From Bacteroidota bacterium (lineage in GTDB: Bacteria > Bacteroidota > Ignavibacteria > Ignavibacteriales > Ignavibacteriaceae), in assembly GCA_021824565.1 (NCBI GenBank), contig JAKAKL010000121.1, forward strand, positions 150,353 through 214,352: DNA of 64,000 nt, written 5' to 3'. Each line of letters starts with the position of its first letter. The first letter of the stretch is position 1. The notes under the pieces are model-generated. The model ran no database searches. It was not told where the DNA came from and saw nothing but the letters and a program-made list of their open reading frames with translations. Positions 45,288 to 53,754 of the stretch are shown here, piece by piece. The translations under genes were made by a program, and so were the position numbers.

Positions 45288-46342
45288 AAATTCTCGATGT
45301 CTGTTGTTTCTATTACTTTAAATAGATTTTCGTGCTGCTTATTCAAAATAAAGAATGAAATAAGCGCGCCGAAAATAAATAAAACAGTGGAAATAATATG
45401 TGTTAGAATTGCATAAGCAAGACTGATAGATTCACCAAATCCAAACAATAAAACCAAGGTTGTCTTTGAGAGTATTTCATAGGAGCCGATTCCGCCGGGC
45501 GTAGGAATTACAACTCCGATAGCGCTAATGCTCATAAGAACCCACGCCATTGTATAAGTGACTGGTATCCCGTAATTCTGCATTCCCAGCGCGTAAAATC
45601 CGAGATACGCATTTAAACCGTAATTAAGCATGATCAAAACACTGAGCAGAATTGTAATTAAATAACTCTTAACTCCTTTTAAGCTTAAGAATCCCTTCAC
45701 AAGCATCTCAAAGATGTAACCGCTTTTATGCGCTAATTTTTCTGAAAATCTGCCGATGAATTTAGTTAAGTAAGAATAAAATTTTTCTTTGTACCGGACT
45801 ATTAAGAACAAAAATATGAATACCAGGGCTACAGACAATGCGGTAATGTATAATGTTAACTTCAGCCAGGGAAAGTTAGAATAAATATTGTCGCTCCAGA
45901 TGAAAAGTGAAATTAGAATAGACAGCCCTAAAAAGATTACATCGATTATTCTTTCGAGAATTACCGTTCCGAACATTGAAGTTCGCGACAGTCCTTCCCA
46001 TTTGCCAATCAATACTGCTCTCGTTACTTCTCCAAGGCGCGGCACCACGCAGCTAACGCCGTATCCAACCATTAAAGAACCGAATAAATTTTTTATTGAA
46101 GCCTCTTTTTTTACAGAGCTGATAATTATTTTCCATCGTATTGCCCTTAAGTAATGAGACAGAAGCATTGACGCAAAAAGGATTATAATCCAGAAAATCG
46201 ATGCGCCGGAAACTATCCCCAGCACCTTTCTTAAATCAACTCCTTCAAATGCGGCTATCAAAAATACCGCCGCTAATAACAGTGAAAGCAAGTATTGTAA
46301 AGCGTTTTTAAGGCTTAGTTTTTTCTTTTTATCTGAGGTCAA
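45284..46342 (-). CDS. Flippase-like integral membrane protein (UPF0104/LPG synthase TM)
   Basis: A 352-residue membrane protein with about eight to nine helices. The family motif GYGVSCVVPRLGEVTRAVLI and the later TPGGIGSYEILSK are both typical of the lysylphosphatidylglycerol-synthase transmembrane (flippase-like) domain. Family members are thought to move lipids or glycosyl lipids. It lacks the soluble synthase domain. It overlaps lolA by 14 bases upstream and the barrel gene by four downstream. Confidence 0.88.
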   Translation of the reverse strand: MTSDKKKKLSLKNALQYLLSLLLAAVFLIAAFEGVDLRKVLGIVSGASIFWIIILFASMLLSHYLRAIRWKIIISSVKKEASIKNLFGSLMVGYGVSCVVPRLGEVTRAVLIGKWEGLSRTSMFGTVILERIIDVIFLGLSILISLFIWSDNIYSNFPWLKLTLYITALSVALVFIFLFLIVRYKEKFYSYLTKFIGRFSEKLAHKSGYIFEMLVKGFLSLKGVKSYLITILLSVLIMLNYGLNAYLGFYALGMQNYGIPVTYTMAWVLMSISAIGVVIPTPGGIGSYEILSKTTLVLLFGFGESISLAYAILTHIISTVLFIFGALISFFILNKQHENLFKVIETTDIENL

Positions 46343-46934
46343 CTATTGTGCTTCCTTTTGGAGGTGTGAATGAAAATTTATTGCTGCCGAACTTTTCATT
46401 TATTTTGTAATCATTAAACAGCATCTCGATATTTTTACCGCCGGAATCGATCGCTAACTTTTCTATCAAGTCTTCTTTGTTCATCCATATTTTTACTGTC
46501 TTAAAATTCATTGCAGCAGTCTTTGCCGTAAGCACTAAGATTTTTTCATTACCTTCAGCAGCGGCTGAAACTACACATTGAGCAGGATATGATTCGATAA
46601 ACTTGTCGATTGAAAAGACCGGCGGATTATCTTTATCGTAATCGCTTATTACTACCTTGTTCTCTCTTTTATTGAAGCTCCAGTTTGTTTCACCGTCTGA
46701 AACTATAATAACATTTTTTAATTCAAGTCTTAGTTTATTTTTCTTTTCATAATAAAACTTGCCGGATAGATTTATCTTTCCATTCACAAGCTGCTTAAAG
46801 TCTGCTGTAATAGTTTGGATAGTATTAAATTTTTCCTGCAATGATTTAAGCATGTTTTCGCCGCTGCTCTGTGCAAAAAGCATCTGCGTAACAAGTATGA
46901 ATAAAACAAGCAGGCTGTAATATTTCTTCATCAT
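46329..46934 (-). CDS. lolA: Outer-membrane lipoprotein carrier protein
   Basis: LolA carries lipoproteins through the periplasm to the outer membrane. The 201-residue protein has a signal peptide ending at FAQ and the LolA-like beta fold (TITADFKQLV; LSGKFYYEKKNKLRLEL; SDGETNWSFNKRENKVVIS; NKFSFTPPKGSTIVDL). First gene of the leftward operon that runs to holA. Sequence similarity is family level only, so LolA or a close relative is possible. Confidence 0.85.
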   Translation of the reverse strand: MMKKYYSLLVLFILVTQMLFAQSSGENMLKSLQEKFNTIQTITADFKQLVNGKINLSGKFYYEKKNKLRLELKNVIIVSDGETNWSFNKRENKVVISDYDKDNPPVFSIDKFIESYPAQCVVSAAAEGNEKILVLTAKTAAMNFKTVKIWMNKEDLIEKLAIDSGGKNIEMLFNDYKINEKFGSNKFSFTPPKGSTIVDLR

Positions 46935-46980
46935 TCAAATTATAAATAATTAGTTTGTGAAATTTATGAAATTTGCCAGA

Positions 46981-47021
46981 CAAAGTAATAAGAAAAAAAT
47001 AATAATATGCTTATTACTTTG
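46981..47021. repeat. 12-bp inverted repeat in the lolA promoter region
   Basis: CAAAGTAATAAG (46981-46992) and CTTATTACTTTG (47010-47021) are perfect inverted copies with 17 bases between. The site lies 47 bases before lolA and about 255 before the divergent T9SS gene, so it could be an operator or an mRNA leader stem. The rest of the 342-base gap (46935-47276) is AT rich and holds a TAATATTTG string near 47184 without a matching -33 box. Confidence 0.4.
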
Positions 47022-47276
47022 GAATCATAAAATTAACCAGTACTTACAGTTTATCATTTTAATAAATAAACTTTATTAAAATAATAAGAAAAAAACCTCT
47101 CATTTAGTCGCCCAATTAAAATTGCAGGGAAAACAGCAGATATTACGTTGCTTCAATTTATAAAAAGAACCATTTTGAGGGCATAATATTTGAATTATTC
47201 AGCATACAACTTGATTAATCAAACTTCAGAGAAAGTATATTTTCTTGTTTTCTGCGAATAATTTTGAGGCGTATAT

Positions 47277-48554
47277 ATGAAAAAAAAATTTTTACCGTTT
47301 ATTCTTTATATCATAATAGTATTTGGGTCAAACGAAATATTCGGGCAATGGGTTAAAACAGTTTTGCCGAATCCGCCGTATGGTCATGGAGCATTCCCTG
47401 GAAAAGTTACTGTCCTAACTACTCACGGTTCAAATCTTTATGCCGGAACTCTTGGAGGGAATATCTATTTCTCTGCAGACAGCGGCGCTACCTGGGCTTA
47501 TATTGATTCAGGTCTTACAACCGGCGATATTAATGCAATTGCTGTAAATGATTCGGAAATTTTTGCGGGCGTTTACGGCAGCGGCGTTGCAAGTAATAAT
47601 TGGGGTGGTTTATTCAGATCGAAAAATAACGGTAAATCATGGACGCTACTTAAAGGCTTAACCAATAATAATATCTATTCTATTGTCTTTAAGGGAAGTA
47701 ATATTTTTGTATCAACTTGGGGAGCGGGAATTTTTCTTTCCACCGATGACGGCTCCACCTGGAATCCAATGAACAATGGTATAACTAACCTGTATATTCG
47801 CACTCTTTTTATTTACAATAATAATATTTATGCCGGGTCGCAAGGAGACGGAGTTTTCTTCTCTAATAATAACGGAAGCGCATGGGTACAGTTGAATTCC
47901 GGCTTACCTAATTTATATATTTATCAATTCGCTTCGAGAGGCAATACTCTTTACATGGGCAACGACGCAGGGATTTACAAATCTACCAACGGCGGCGGCT
48001 CTTGGGTGTCTTCCGATTCCGGGCTTACAACTACATTCATTCGCGCATTTGAAGTTATTGATCCTAAAATTCTTGTTGGTACTTCCGGCGAAGGTGTTTT
48101 TCTTTCGGTTGATGACGGCGCATCTTGGTCTCCGGTAGATACAGGCTTAACAGAGCCGTATATTTATGGTTTCGCTAATTTAGGTTCCAATGTTTATGCC
48201 GGTTCATGGAATGGTGAAGTTTGGATCAGATCAATAAATGAAATAATTAAGACTATGAAAAAAACCTCGCAAGCGCAGCCGGTTGTTACAAATTATACTT
48301 TAGATCAAAATTATCCAAACCCGTTTAATCCCAGCACCAATATTAGCTTTTCAATCCCTCAGAAAAGTACTGTTTCTCTCAAAGTATATGACGCTCTCGG
48401 CAGGTTGGTTTCGACTTTGATCGATGGACAAATTATGCAGAAAGATAATTACTCTGTGTCATTTAACGCAGATAATCTTGCGAGCGGAGTTTATATCTAT
48501 CAACTAATTACAAATAACTTTGTCTCAACAAAGAAAATGATTCTCATGAAATAA
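47277..48554 (+). CDS. T9SS-exported beta-propeller (BNR-like) protein
   Basis: A 425-residue secreted protein with GAGG before the ATG and signal peptide (YIIIVFGSNEIFG). Six or seven repeats hold the Asp-box-like motif (FSADSGATWAYI, FRSKNNGKSWTLL, YKSTNGGGSWVSS) and the strand NxYAG. The last 80 residues are a type A T9SS sorting domain with LDQNYPNPFNPSTNI and ASGVYIYQL. It is a shorter relative of the propeller protein at 16786-18951. Ligand unknown. A bidirectional terminator follows. Confidence 0.86.
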   Translation: MKKKFLPFILYIIIVFGSNEIFGQWVKTVLPNPPYGHGAFPGKVTVLTTHGSNLYAGTLGGNIYFSADSGATWAYIDSGLTTGDINAIAVNDSEIFAGVYGSGVASNNWGGLFRSKNNGKSWTLLKGLTNNNIYSIVFKGSNIFVSTWGAGIFLSTDDGSTWNPMNNGITNLYIRTLFIYNNNIYAGSQGDGVFFSNNNGSAWVQLNSGLPNLYIYQFASRGNTLYMGNDAGIYKSTNGGGSWVSSDSGLTTTFIRAFEVIDPKILVGTSGEGVFLSVDDGASWSPVDTGLTEPYIYGFANLGSNVYAGSWNGEVWIRSINEIIKTMKKTSQAQPVVTNYTLDQNYPNPFNPSTNISFSIPQKSTVSLKVYDALGRLVSTLIDGQIMQKDNYSVSFNADNLASGVYIYQLITNNFVSTKKMILMK

Positions 48555-48614
48555 TAAGATTGTAAAATATATGTTTCATAAATACTTGATTAGTTATTCT
48601 GAACCTCTCTCTCT

Positions 48615-48642
48615 AAAAGAGCCGCCAAAACGCGGCTCTTTT
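48615..48642. terminator. Bidirectional intrinsic terminator
   Basis: AAAAGAGCCGC (48615-48625), CAAAAC, GCGGCTCTTTT (48632-48642): a perfect 11-bp stem with A and T runs built into both arms, so it can end transcription from either side. It lies after the rightward propeller gene and before the end of the leftward S46 peptidase gene. Confidence 0.8.
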
Positions 48643-48889
48643 ATTATCTATCCTTTTTAAAATTATCAATTCAACTTATCAACTTTATTATTGGAAAAGT
48701 TTTACTGTCATTTTTTTACCTGGCATTAATTTTTCGTTAGGCATGTAAATTCAAGGCTAACTTAGATTGATAATTTCTAATCTAAGTATAAAATAAAATT
48801 TTAAATAATTTCATTAGGGTTGATAGAGGCGTGAAATAAAAAGACAGATAGTGCGGAATTTCTTCCGCATCCATCTGTCATTCTATAAT

Positions 48890-51097
48890 TTATTTATTTG
48901 TGGTTTCGGTAGTATCTTCTTCAGCAATTTTGCCTGTACGAAGTTCATCGCTCAGTCTGGTTGCTTTATACATATCTTTAATTGCTTCAAGCATACCTGC
49001 GGAATGAACAGCTACCGTTCTATTCGTCTCTGTTGTAAAAATAAAATTACCCGGCAGGCTCTCGATGTTACCATCGAACGCCAAACCAACAATCTGTGCT
49101 TTTTCATTGATAACCGGGCTTCCGGAATTGCCGCCGATAATATCATTGGTAGCAACAAAATCCATTGGCGTTTCTAATTTGAAATCTGCCGGAGGATTCT
49201 GCCATTCCTTTGGCAGATCGTATGGATATTTTTTACCGAAAGCATAATACCGATTATACAATCCGTAGAATGTTGTATACGGCGGCGCAATAGTTCCGTT
49301 ATAAGGATAGCCTTTTACTACTCCATCTGAAATTCTAAGAGTAAAAGTTGCATCCGGCGGAATTGAAGTTCCGTAAACATCGAACAATGCTTTACCAAGT
49401 TCATTAGAGTAAGTAGTTTCATCTGAAGTAATAGCGTCAACTTTTTTCTGCAGCTCATCTTTTCTTGCCTTTGAGTTGACGACAAAATAAATGAAAGGAT
49501 CAAGCGAATTTAAAACCCCGCTTGAATCCTTTTTGATGGCGTCTTTCAATTTATCGGCGCTTGTTAGAATTGAATTGTTAAGCATGTAATCAACCGCTTC
49601 ATAGCCGCTTCTGCCGCCGGTCATTTGTTTAACAATTTCATTTGAAGTACCGAGATATGTAATCATTCTATCGATCTGATACTTCAGCATTTCGCGGTCC
49701 ATATCTTTATCAAAATTAGCTGGAACTAAATCGTTAATAGTTGAGTCAAGCTCGCTTCCTTTATATTCATCGGCTCTTTGATCTTCTGGTAATTTTAATT
49801 GTTCAGCAAGTTTTACAACGTTCTGTGCTATAACAAAATATTTAGAGCTGAAAAAAGGAATTATTGTCAGCGCGAAATTTTCGTTTGATACTTTTCTCAA
49901 TTCACTTTGTGTTTCGGCAATCTTGTTCCATAGATCGCCGTATTGAGATTTCAAATTAGGATTAGCATCAACCGCGTCTTTAAAATTCTTTTCAAAGTCG
50001 ACTTTCTTTTGCATCAGGATAGGATCGCGCAATCCTTTAAGCATTCCTTCATACGCTTTTTGTGAGTTTGAAAACCCGAACAACCTGTTTTGCAGTTCAG
50101 CTTTTCGATCCGGATGTTCTTCTATTACTTTTGAATATACAGCAATCAGATCGTTAAGCAAACCCAGCGTACGCGGATATAATATGTCTCTCATGTATTC
50201 AAGCTGTGCAACTGTTTTTAAGCGGTCAGTATGACCAGGATTACCTACGACAAAAACTGGCTCGCCGGGCTCTGCTCCTTCAGGACTCCAATGGAAATAA
50301 TGTTCAGTTTTAAGCGGTTTACCGTTTTCGTAAACTCTGAAAAAATTGCAATCGAGATCGTAACGGGGATAAGTGAAGTTATCATAGTCTCCGCCGAAAT
50401 AGCCAAGAGAAGCTTCCGGAGAAAAAACTAATCTTACATCCGTATATCTTTTATAACCGTAGAGAGAATATTTTCCGCCGTTAAAAAGTTTAACTACCTG
50501 CATTCTTAGTTTAGTAGCTTCGCCTTCACTCTTTTCAATTTTAGTGATGGCGCTTTTTTCATTCGCAACTTTCTCTTCCGGAGTTTTACCTGAATCTATC
50601 GCAGCTTGAATTTCCGAAGTTACGTCTTTGATCATTACTAACTGATCAACATACAATCCAGGGACAGGTCTTTCATCTGCTAATGTTTTTGCGTAGAAGC
50701 CGTTGTCAAAGAGATCCTCGCCTTTTTTTGTAACTTCCGCTACGCTTTCTCTGCCGCAATGATGGTTTGTCATTACAAGACCATCGGCAGAAACAAACGA
50801 AGCTGAACAGTAATTTGCAAATCTTAACGCCGACATACGAACGTTATCAAGCCATTCGTTGGAAGGGCTGAAATTATATTCTTCCTTAAAATAAGTTTTG
50901 GGAGGATAATCGAATGTCCACATTTTCCCGGTATCAAATTTCCCGGCTTTAACCGTATCAAGATTAAGCCAGCTATAATTTCCCTGTGCAGATACTTTCT
51001 CATGCTGAGTTTGCACTGAAGTGGCGCACCCTGCCATAAGCAGAAGCACAACAGCCGCAAGAAAATTTATAAAAGTAGTTTTGTTATTTTTTTTCAT
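48890..51097 (-). CDS. S46-family dipeptidyl-peptidase (DPP7-like), lipoprotein
   Basis: A 735-residue S46 peptidase. The signal peptide ends in a lipobox (LLLMAGC, Cys24), so it should be anchored to a membrane in the periplasm. The catalytic His lies in LVMTNHHCGRES (residues 112-113) and the catalytic Ser in GGNSGSP (Ser658). Eighteen residues after the Ser is Gly676 (LAFDGN). In characterised S46 enzymes that position separates DPP7 (Gly, prefers hydrophobic P1) from DPP11 (Arg, prefers acidic P1), so the enzyme looks DPP7-like. It would feed on peptides as carbon source. Single gene with a 330-base gap upstream. Confidence 0.92.
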   Translation of the reverse strand: MKKNNKTTFINFLAAVVLLLMAGCATSVQTQHEKVSAQGNYSWLNLDTVKAGKFDTGKMWTFDYPPKTYFKEEYNFSPSNEWLDNVRMSALRFANYCSASFVSADGLVMTNHHCGRESVAEVTKKGEDLFDNGFYAKTLADERPVPGLYVDQLVMIKDVTSEIQAAIDSGKTPEEKVANEKSAITKIEKSEGEATKLRMQVVKLFNGGKYSLYGYKRYTDVRLVFSPEASLGYFGGDYDNFTYPRYDLDCNFFRVYENGKPLKTEHYFHWSPEGAEPGEPVFVVGNPGHTDRLKTVAQLEYMRDILYPRTLGLLNDLIAVYSKVIEEHPDRKAELQNRLFGFSNSQKAYEGMLKGLRDPILMQKKVDFEKNFKDAVDANPNLKSQYGDLWNKIAETQSELRKVSNENFALTIIPFFSSKYFVIAQNVVKLAEQLKLPEDQRADEYKGSELDSTINDLVPANFDKDMDREMLKYQIDRMITYLGTSNEIVKQMTGGRSGYEAVDYMLNNSILTSADKLKDAIKKDSSGVLNSLDPFIYFVVNSKARKDELQKKVDAITSDETTYSNELGKALFDVYGTSIPPDATFTLRISDGVVKGYPYNGTIAPPYTTFYGLYNRYYAFGKKYPYDLPKEWQNPPADFKLETPMDFVATNDIIGGNSGSPVINEKAQIVGLAFDGNIESLPGNFIFTTETNRTVAVHSAGMLEAIKDMYKATRLSDELRTGKIAEEDTTETTNK

Positions 51098-51428
51098 CTG
51101 TCACCTATGATGTTTTTTATAGTTATTGGATTAAGATTAAAATAGATTTTAAGATGTGAATTTGCGAATGTGAAATAAAAGATGGATTTAATACAAGGTT
51201 GTCGCTCAACTGCATAGTACACAAAATATATTAATTAAATATAGCTTAATGAGGCGAGAAAAATAGCTCCTATAATTCCTTGTAACAATTTAGCCGTCAA
51301 AAAATAATACCGCCTATCACTTTTTTGAATAAGAGATGGAACTTCAATGTTAGTGAAGTTACTAATTTTTCAAAAAACAACTCTGCTGCAATAATTCTAT
51401 CCTATAATAAAATTATTACTATCCGGGA
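51098..51428. other. Intergenic region upstream of the S46 peptidase gene
   Basis: An AT-rich region of 331 bases. It holds a short hairpin (ACTTCA-ATGTTAG-TGAAGT around 51342-51360). No reading frame with a plausible start and no clear promoter box was found; it should contain the promoter of the S46 gene. Confidence 0.4.
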
Positions 51429-51719
51429 TTACATGTAGGAGTCTGATTGATATAAAGGTTCGATTTCCCACTCGTCTTCAATTGTTCCAACACAGTGCGA
51501 ACATTTTGGAACGCTGAAAACTACCTTTTCCTCATTTGAACTTGCTCTAACAAAATTCAAAATCGTTTTGCAGCTTGAGCATTGCACTATGTGCGAAGTC
51601 GTTGTCTTTGCGCTGCAATCGGGACAGATAAAACCAAGATCGCCTGGAGTTTCTTCCGGATGAACCAAAAAGATCGAGTTGCATTTAGAGTTGTTGCATT
51701 TAGCGAAGTGCCATTTCAC
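51429..51719 (-). CDS. Cys-rich zinc-ribbon-like protein
   Basis: A 96-residue protein with four Cys motifs: CNNSKC, CPDC, CSSC and CSHC. They could bind one or two zinc ions in the manner of rubredoxin-like ribbons. The C-terminus is acidic and ends in YQSDSYM. No known family or partner; the nearest gene downstream is the S46 peptidase, 330 bases away. Plausible nucleic-acid or protein binder, but nothing proves it. Confidence 0.65.
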   Translation of the reverse strand: MKWHFAKCNNSKCNSIFLVHPEETPGDLGFICPDCSAKTTTSHIVQCSSCKTILNFVRASSNEEKVVFSVPKCSHCVGTIEDEWEIEPLYQSDSYM

Positions 51720-51964
51720 TGTATAATTAGTTCCGATAATTTGTTCCCTATAAAAAAATTTAACTGGCTAAACTTATATAGTTGAAAACAAAAAGTCCAT
51801 TGAAAAATAATTCTCTTTTTATTTTTTATTTGATTGCTTGATGAAATATTTTTTATAATTTTGTTGCTTCAAAAATAGTCTTTTAAATTATCTGCGCAAA
51901 TGGCGGAAATAATCTACGATAAATTTTTGAAACTGGAATTGTTAAATCTTATGGAGAAATTTTT

Positions 51965-53320
51965 ATGGATAAAATAAATTGTTTTAAAGCGTATGACATA
52001 AGAGGCAAAGTACCTTCTGAATTAAACTCCGAACTGGCTTATAAAATAGGAATAGCATATTCAAAATTGATAGGCGCAAAAACAGTAGTCGTCGGATACG
52101 ATGTAAGAAAATCTTCTGAAGAGATCAGCAAGGCTCTAATAAAAGGACTGAATGACAACGGCGCTGATGTTATTGATATCGGTTTATGCGGTACCGAGAT
52201 GATTTATTTCTCAACTCCCTTTTTTGATGCCGATGGAGGCATTATGATAACCGCAAGCCATAATCCTCCTGAGTATAACGGAATGAAGTTCGTTAAAAAA
52301 GGCTCCGTGCCTGTCGGATATGATTCCGGTCTCCAAGATGTCGAAAAAATGATTTTAAAAAATGATATAAGCCTTAGCGCAAAGACACACGGCAGCGTTA
52401 GGAAAGAAAATGTGATGGACAAATTTATTAATAACCTCAATAAATTTTATAAGCCGGAAAAAATAAATCCTTACAAGGTTGTAGTGAACGCAGGAAACGG
52501 ATGCGCCGGACTTGCATTAAACGCCATTGAGAAATATCTGCCGATTAAAATGATTAAGGTTTTTAATGAGCCTGATGAAAATTTCCCAAACGGCGTTCCT
52601 AATCCGCTCCTTCCTGAAAATAGAAAAGCTACAATCGATGCTGTTCTATCTAATGATGCTGATCTCGGCGTTGCCTGGGACGGTGATTATGATAGATGCT
52701 TTTTCTTTGATGAGAAAGGGAATTTTATCGAAGGATATTATATTGTTGGACTTCTCGCAAAATCAATATTGAAAAATCACCCGGGTGAAAAAATTGTTCA
52801 CGACCCGCGGCTTGTTTGGAATACTGTTGAGGTCGTACAAAATAGTGGCGGACAACCGGTTCTATCTAAAAGCGGACACGCATTCATTAAACAGAAGATG
52901 CGTGAAGTAAATGCAATTTACGGTGGAGAGATGTCAGCACATCATTACTTTAGAGAAAATGCTTACTCCGACAGCGGCATGATCCCGTTTTTGTTAACAC
53001 TTCAGCTTATGTCCGAAGAAAATAAACCTCTGTCAAAGTTAGTGGAAGAAATGATTCTAGCCTATCCTTGCTCCGGAGAAATTAATTCGACAATAGAAAA
53101 CCCCGCCGGCAAGCTCGAAGAAATTGAAAAGAGATATTCCGGCGGCAAAGTTGATCATCTTGATGGCGCAAGCGTTGAATTCGACGATTGGCGATTCAAT
53201 CTAAGAATGTCAAACACCGAGCCTATTATAAGATTAAATGTTGAAAGCCGCGGGAACATAAAATTAATGGAAGAAAAAACCGAAGAGCTTCTAAATCATA
53301 TCCGTTCAAATACGCCTTAA
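51965..53320 (+). CDS. Phosphomannomutase/phosphoglucomutase
   Basis: A 451-residue alpha-D-phosphohexomutase with GGAG before the ATG. The four domains are marked by the catalytic phosphoserine loop (IMITASHNPPEYNGMKF), the metal-binding loop (DGDYDRCFFFDEKG), the sugar-binding loop (GGEMSAHHYFRE) and the phosphate-binding loop (RMSNTEPIIRLNVE). It converts mannose or glucose 6-phosphate to the 1-phosphate for sugar-nucleotide synthesis. GEMSAHHYF is typical of the ManB/AlgC type. The 21-bp array C starts eight bases after the stop codon. Confidence 0.93.
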   Translation: MDKINCFKAYDIRGKVPSELNSELAYKIGIAYSKLIGAKTVVVGYDVRKSSEEISKALIKGLNDNGADVIDIGLCGTEMIYFSTPFFDADGGIMITASHNPPEYNGMKFVKKGSVPVGYDSGLQDVEKMILKNDISLSAKTHGSVRKENVMDKFINNLNKFYKPEKINPYKVVVNAGNGCAGLALNAIEKYLPIKMIKVFNEPDENFPNGVPNPLLPENRKATIDAVLSNDADLGVAWDGDYDRCFFFDEKGNFIEGYYIVGLLAKSILKNHPGEKIVHDPRLVWNTVEVVQNSGGQPVLSKSGHAFIKQKMREVNAIYGGEMSAHHYFRENAYSDSGMIPFLLTLQLMSEENKPLSKLVEEMILAYPCSGEINSTIENPAGKLEEIEKRYSGGKVDHLDGASVEFDDWRFNLRMSNTEPIIRLNVESRGNIKLMEEKTEELLNHIRSNTP

Positions 53321-53328
53321 ATACTTAA

Positions 53329-53622
53329 ATGAACCCTTAAGGCGCTCTGGAGGACTTAGAATGTGCTATCGAGCACTGATTTGGTGCTCCGCCTCACATA
53401 ATTAGTCCTTCCGACCACCATTTTAGTCCTTCTGACAACCGTTTAGGTTCTCCCGACCACCTTTTAGGTCCTCGCGACCACCGCTTGGGTTCTACCGACC
53501 ATCTTTTAGGTCCTTCCGACCGCACTTTGGGTTGTCGGTAGAACCCGGAAGCTCTTCGGAGCACCGGCAAGGTTGTCCGGACAACCAAATTTGTGCTTTT
53601 AAGCGCCCAAAATAATCTCACG
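53329..53622. repeat. 21-bp phased inverted-repeat array C
   Basis: About fourteen periods of 21 bases follow the phosphohexomutase gene. Core units begin GACCACC, continue TTTAGGT and end TCC or similar (unit starts at 53413, 53434, 53455, 53476, 53497, 53518). Each junction is a small inverted repeat: GTC-GAC centred on 53410 and 53431, then GGTT-CTCCC-GACC (53452), GGTC-CTCGC-GACC (53473), GGTT-CTACC-GACC (53494) and GGTC-CTTCC-GACC (53515). Outer units use quite different arms: GTGCTATCGAGCAC, GCTCTTCGGAGC and the perfect GGTTGTCCGGACAACC. So symmetry is kept while sequence changes. Open frames across it give heptapeptides only. Confidence 0.8.
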
Positions 53623-53654
53623 ACAATCTTTAATCATATCTTCAAATCAATAAA

Positions 53655-53690
53655 AAACCCAATCCCGATATTCTCAGGATTGGGTTTAAC
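53655..53690. terminator. Bidirectional terminator between manB-like gene and the T9SS operon
   Basis: AAACCCAATCC (53655-53665) pairs with GGATTGGGTTT (53677-53687) in a perfect 11-bp stem. On the minus strand six T residues follow at once (53657-53652), ending the leftward T9SS operon. On the plus strand a T run follows a few bases later. Confidence 0.8.
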
Positions 53691-53754
53691 TTTTTTGTGA
53701 GTCGTATTTTAATCTAAGCTAAATAATTAGCCTCGACCTTAATACTTTCACAAA

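Noticed and set aside
53394..53621. Minus-strand frame encoding repeats of the type GPKRWS
   Set aside because: It comes from array C. The heptad pattern follows from a 21-base period, and the codons vary as the hairpin arms do, not as a protein would.
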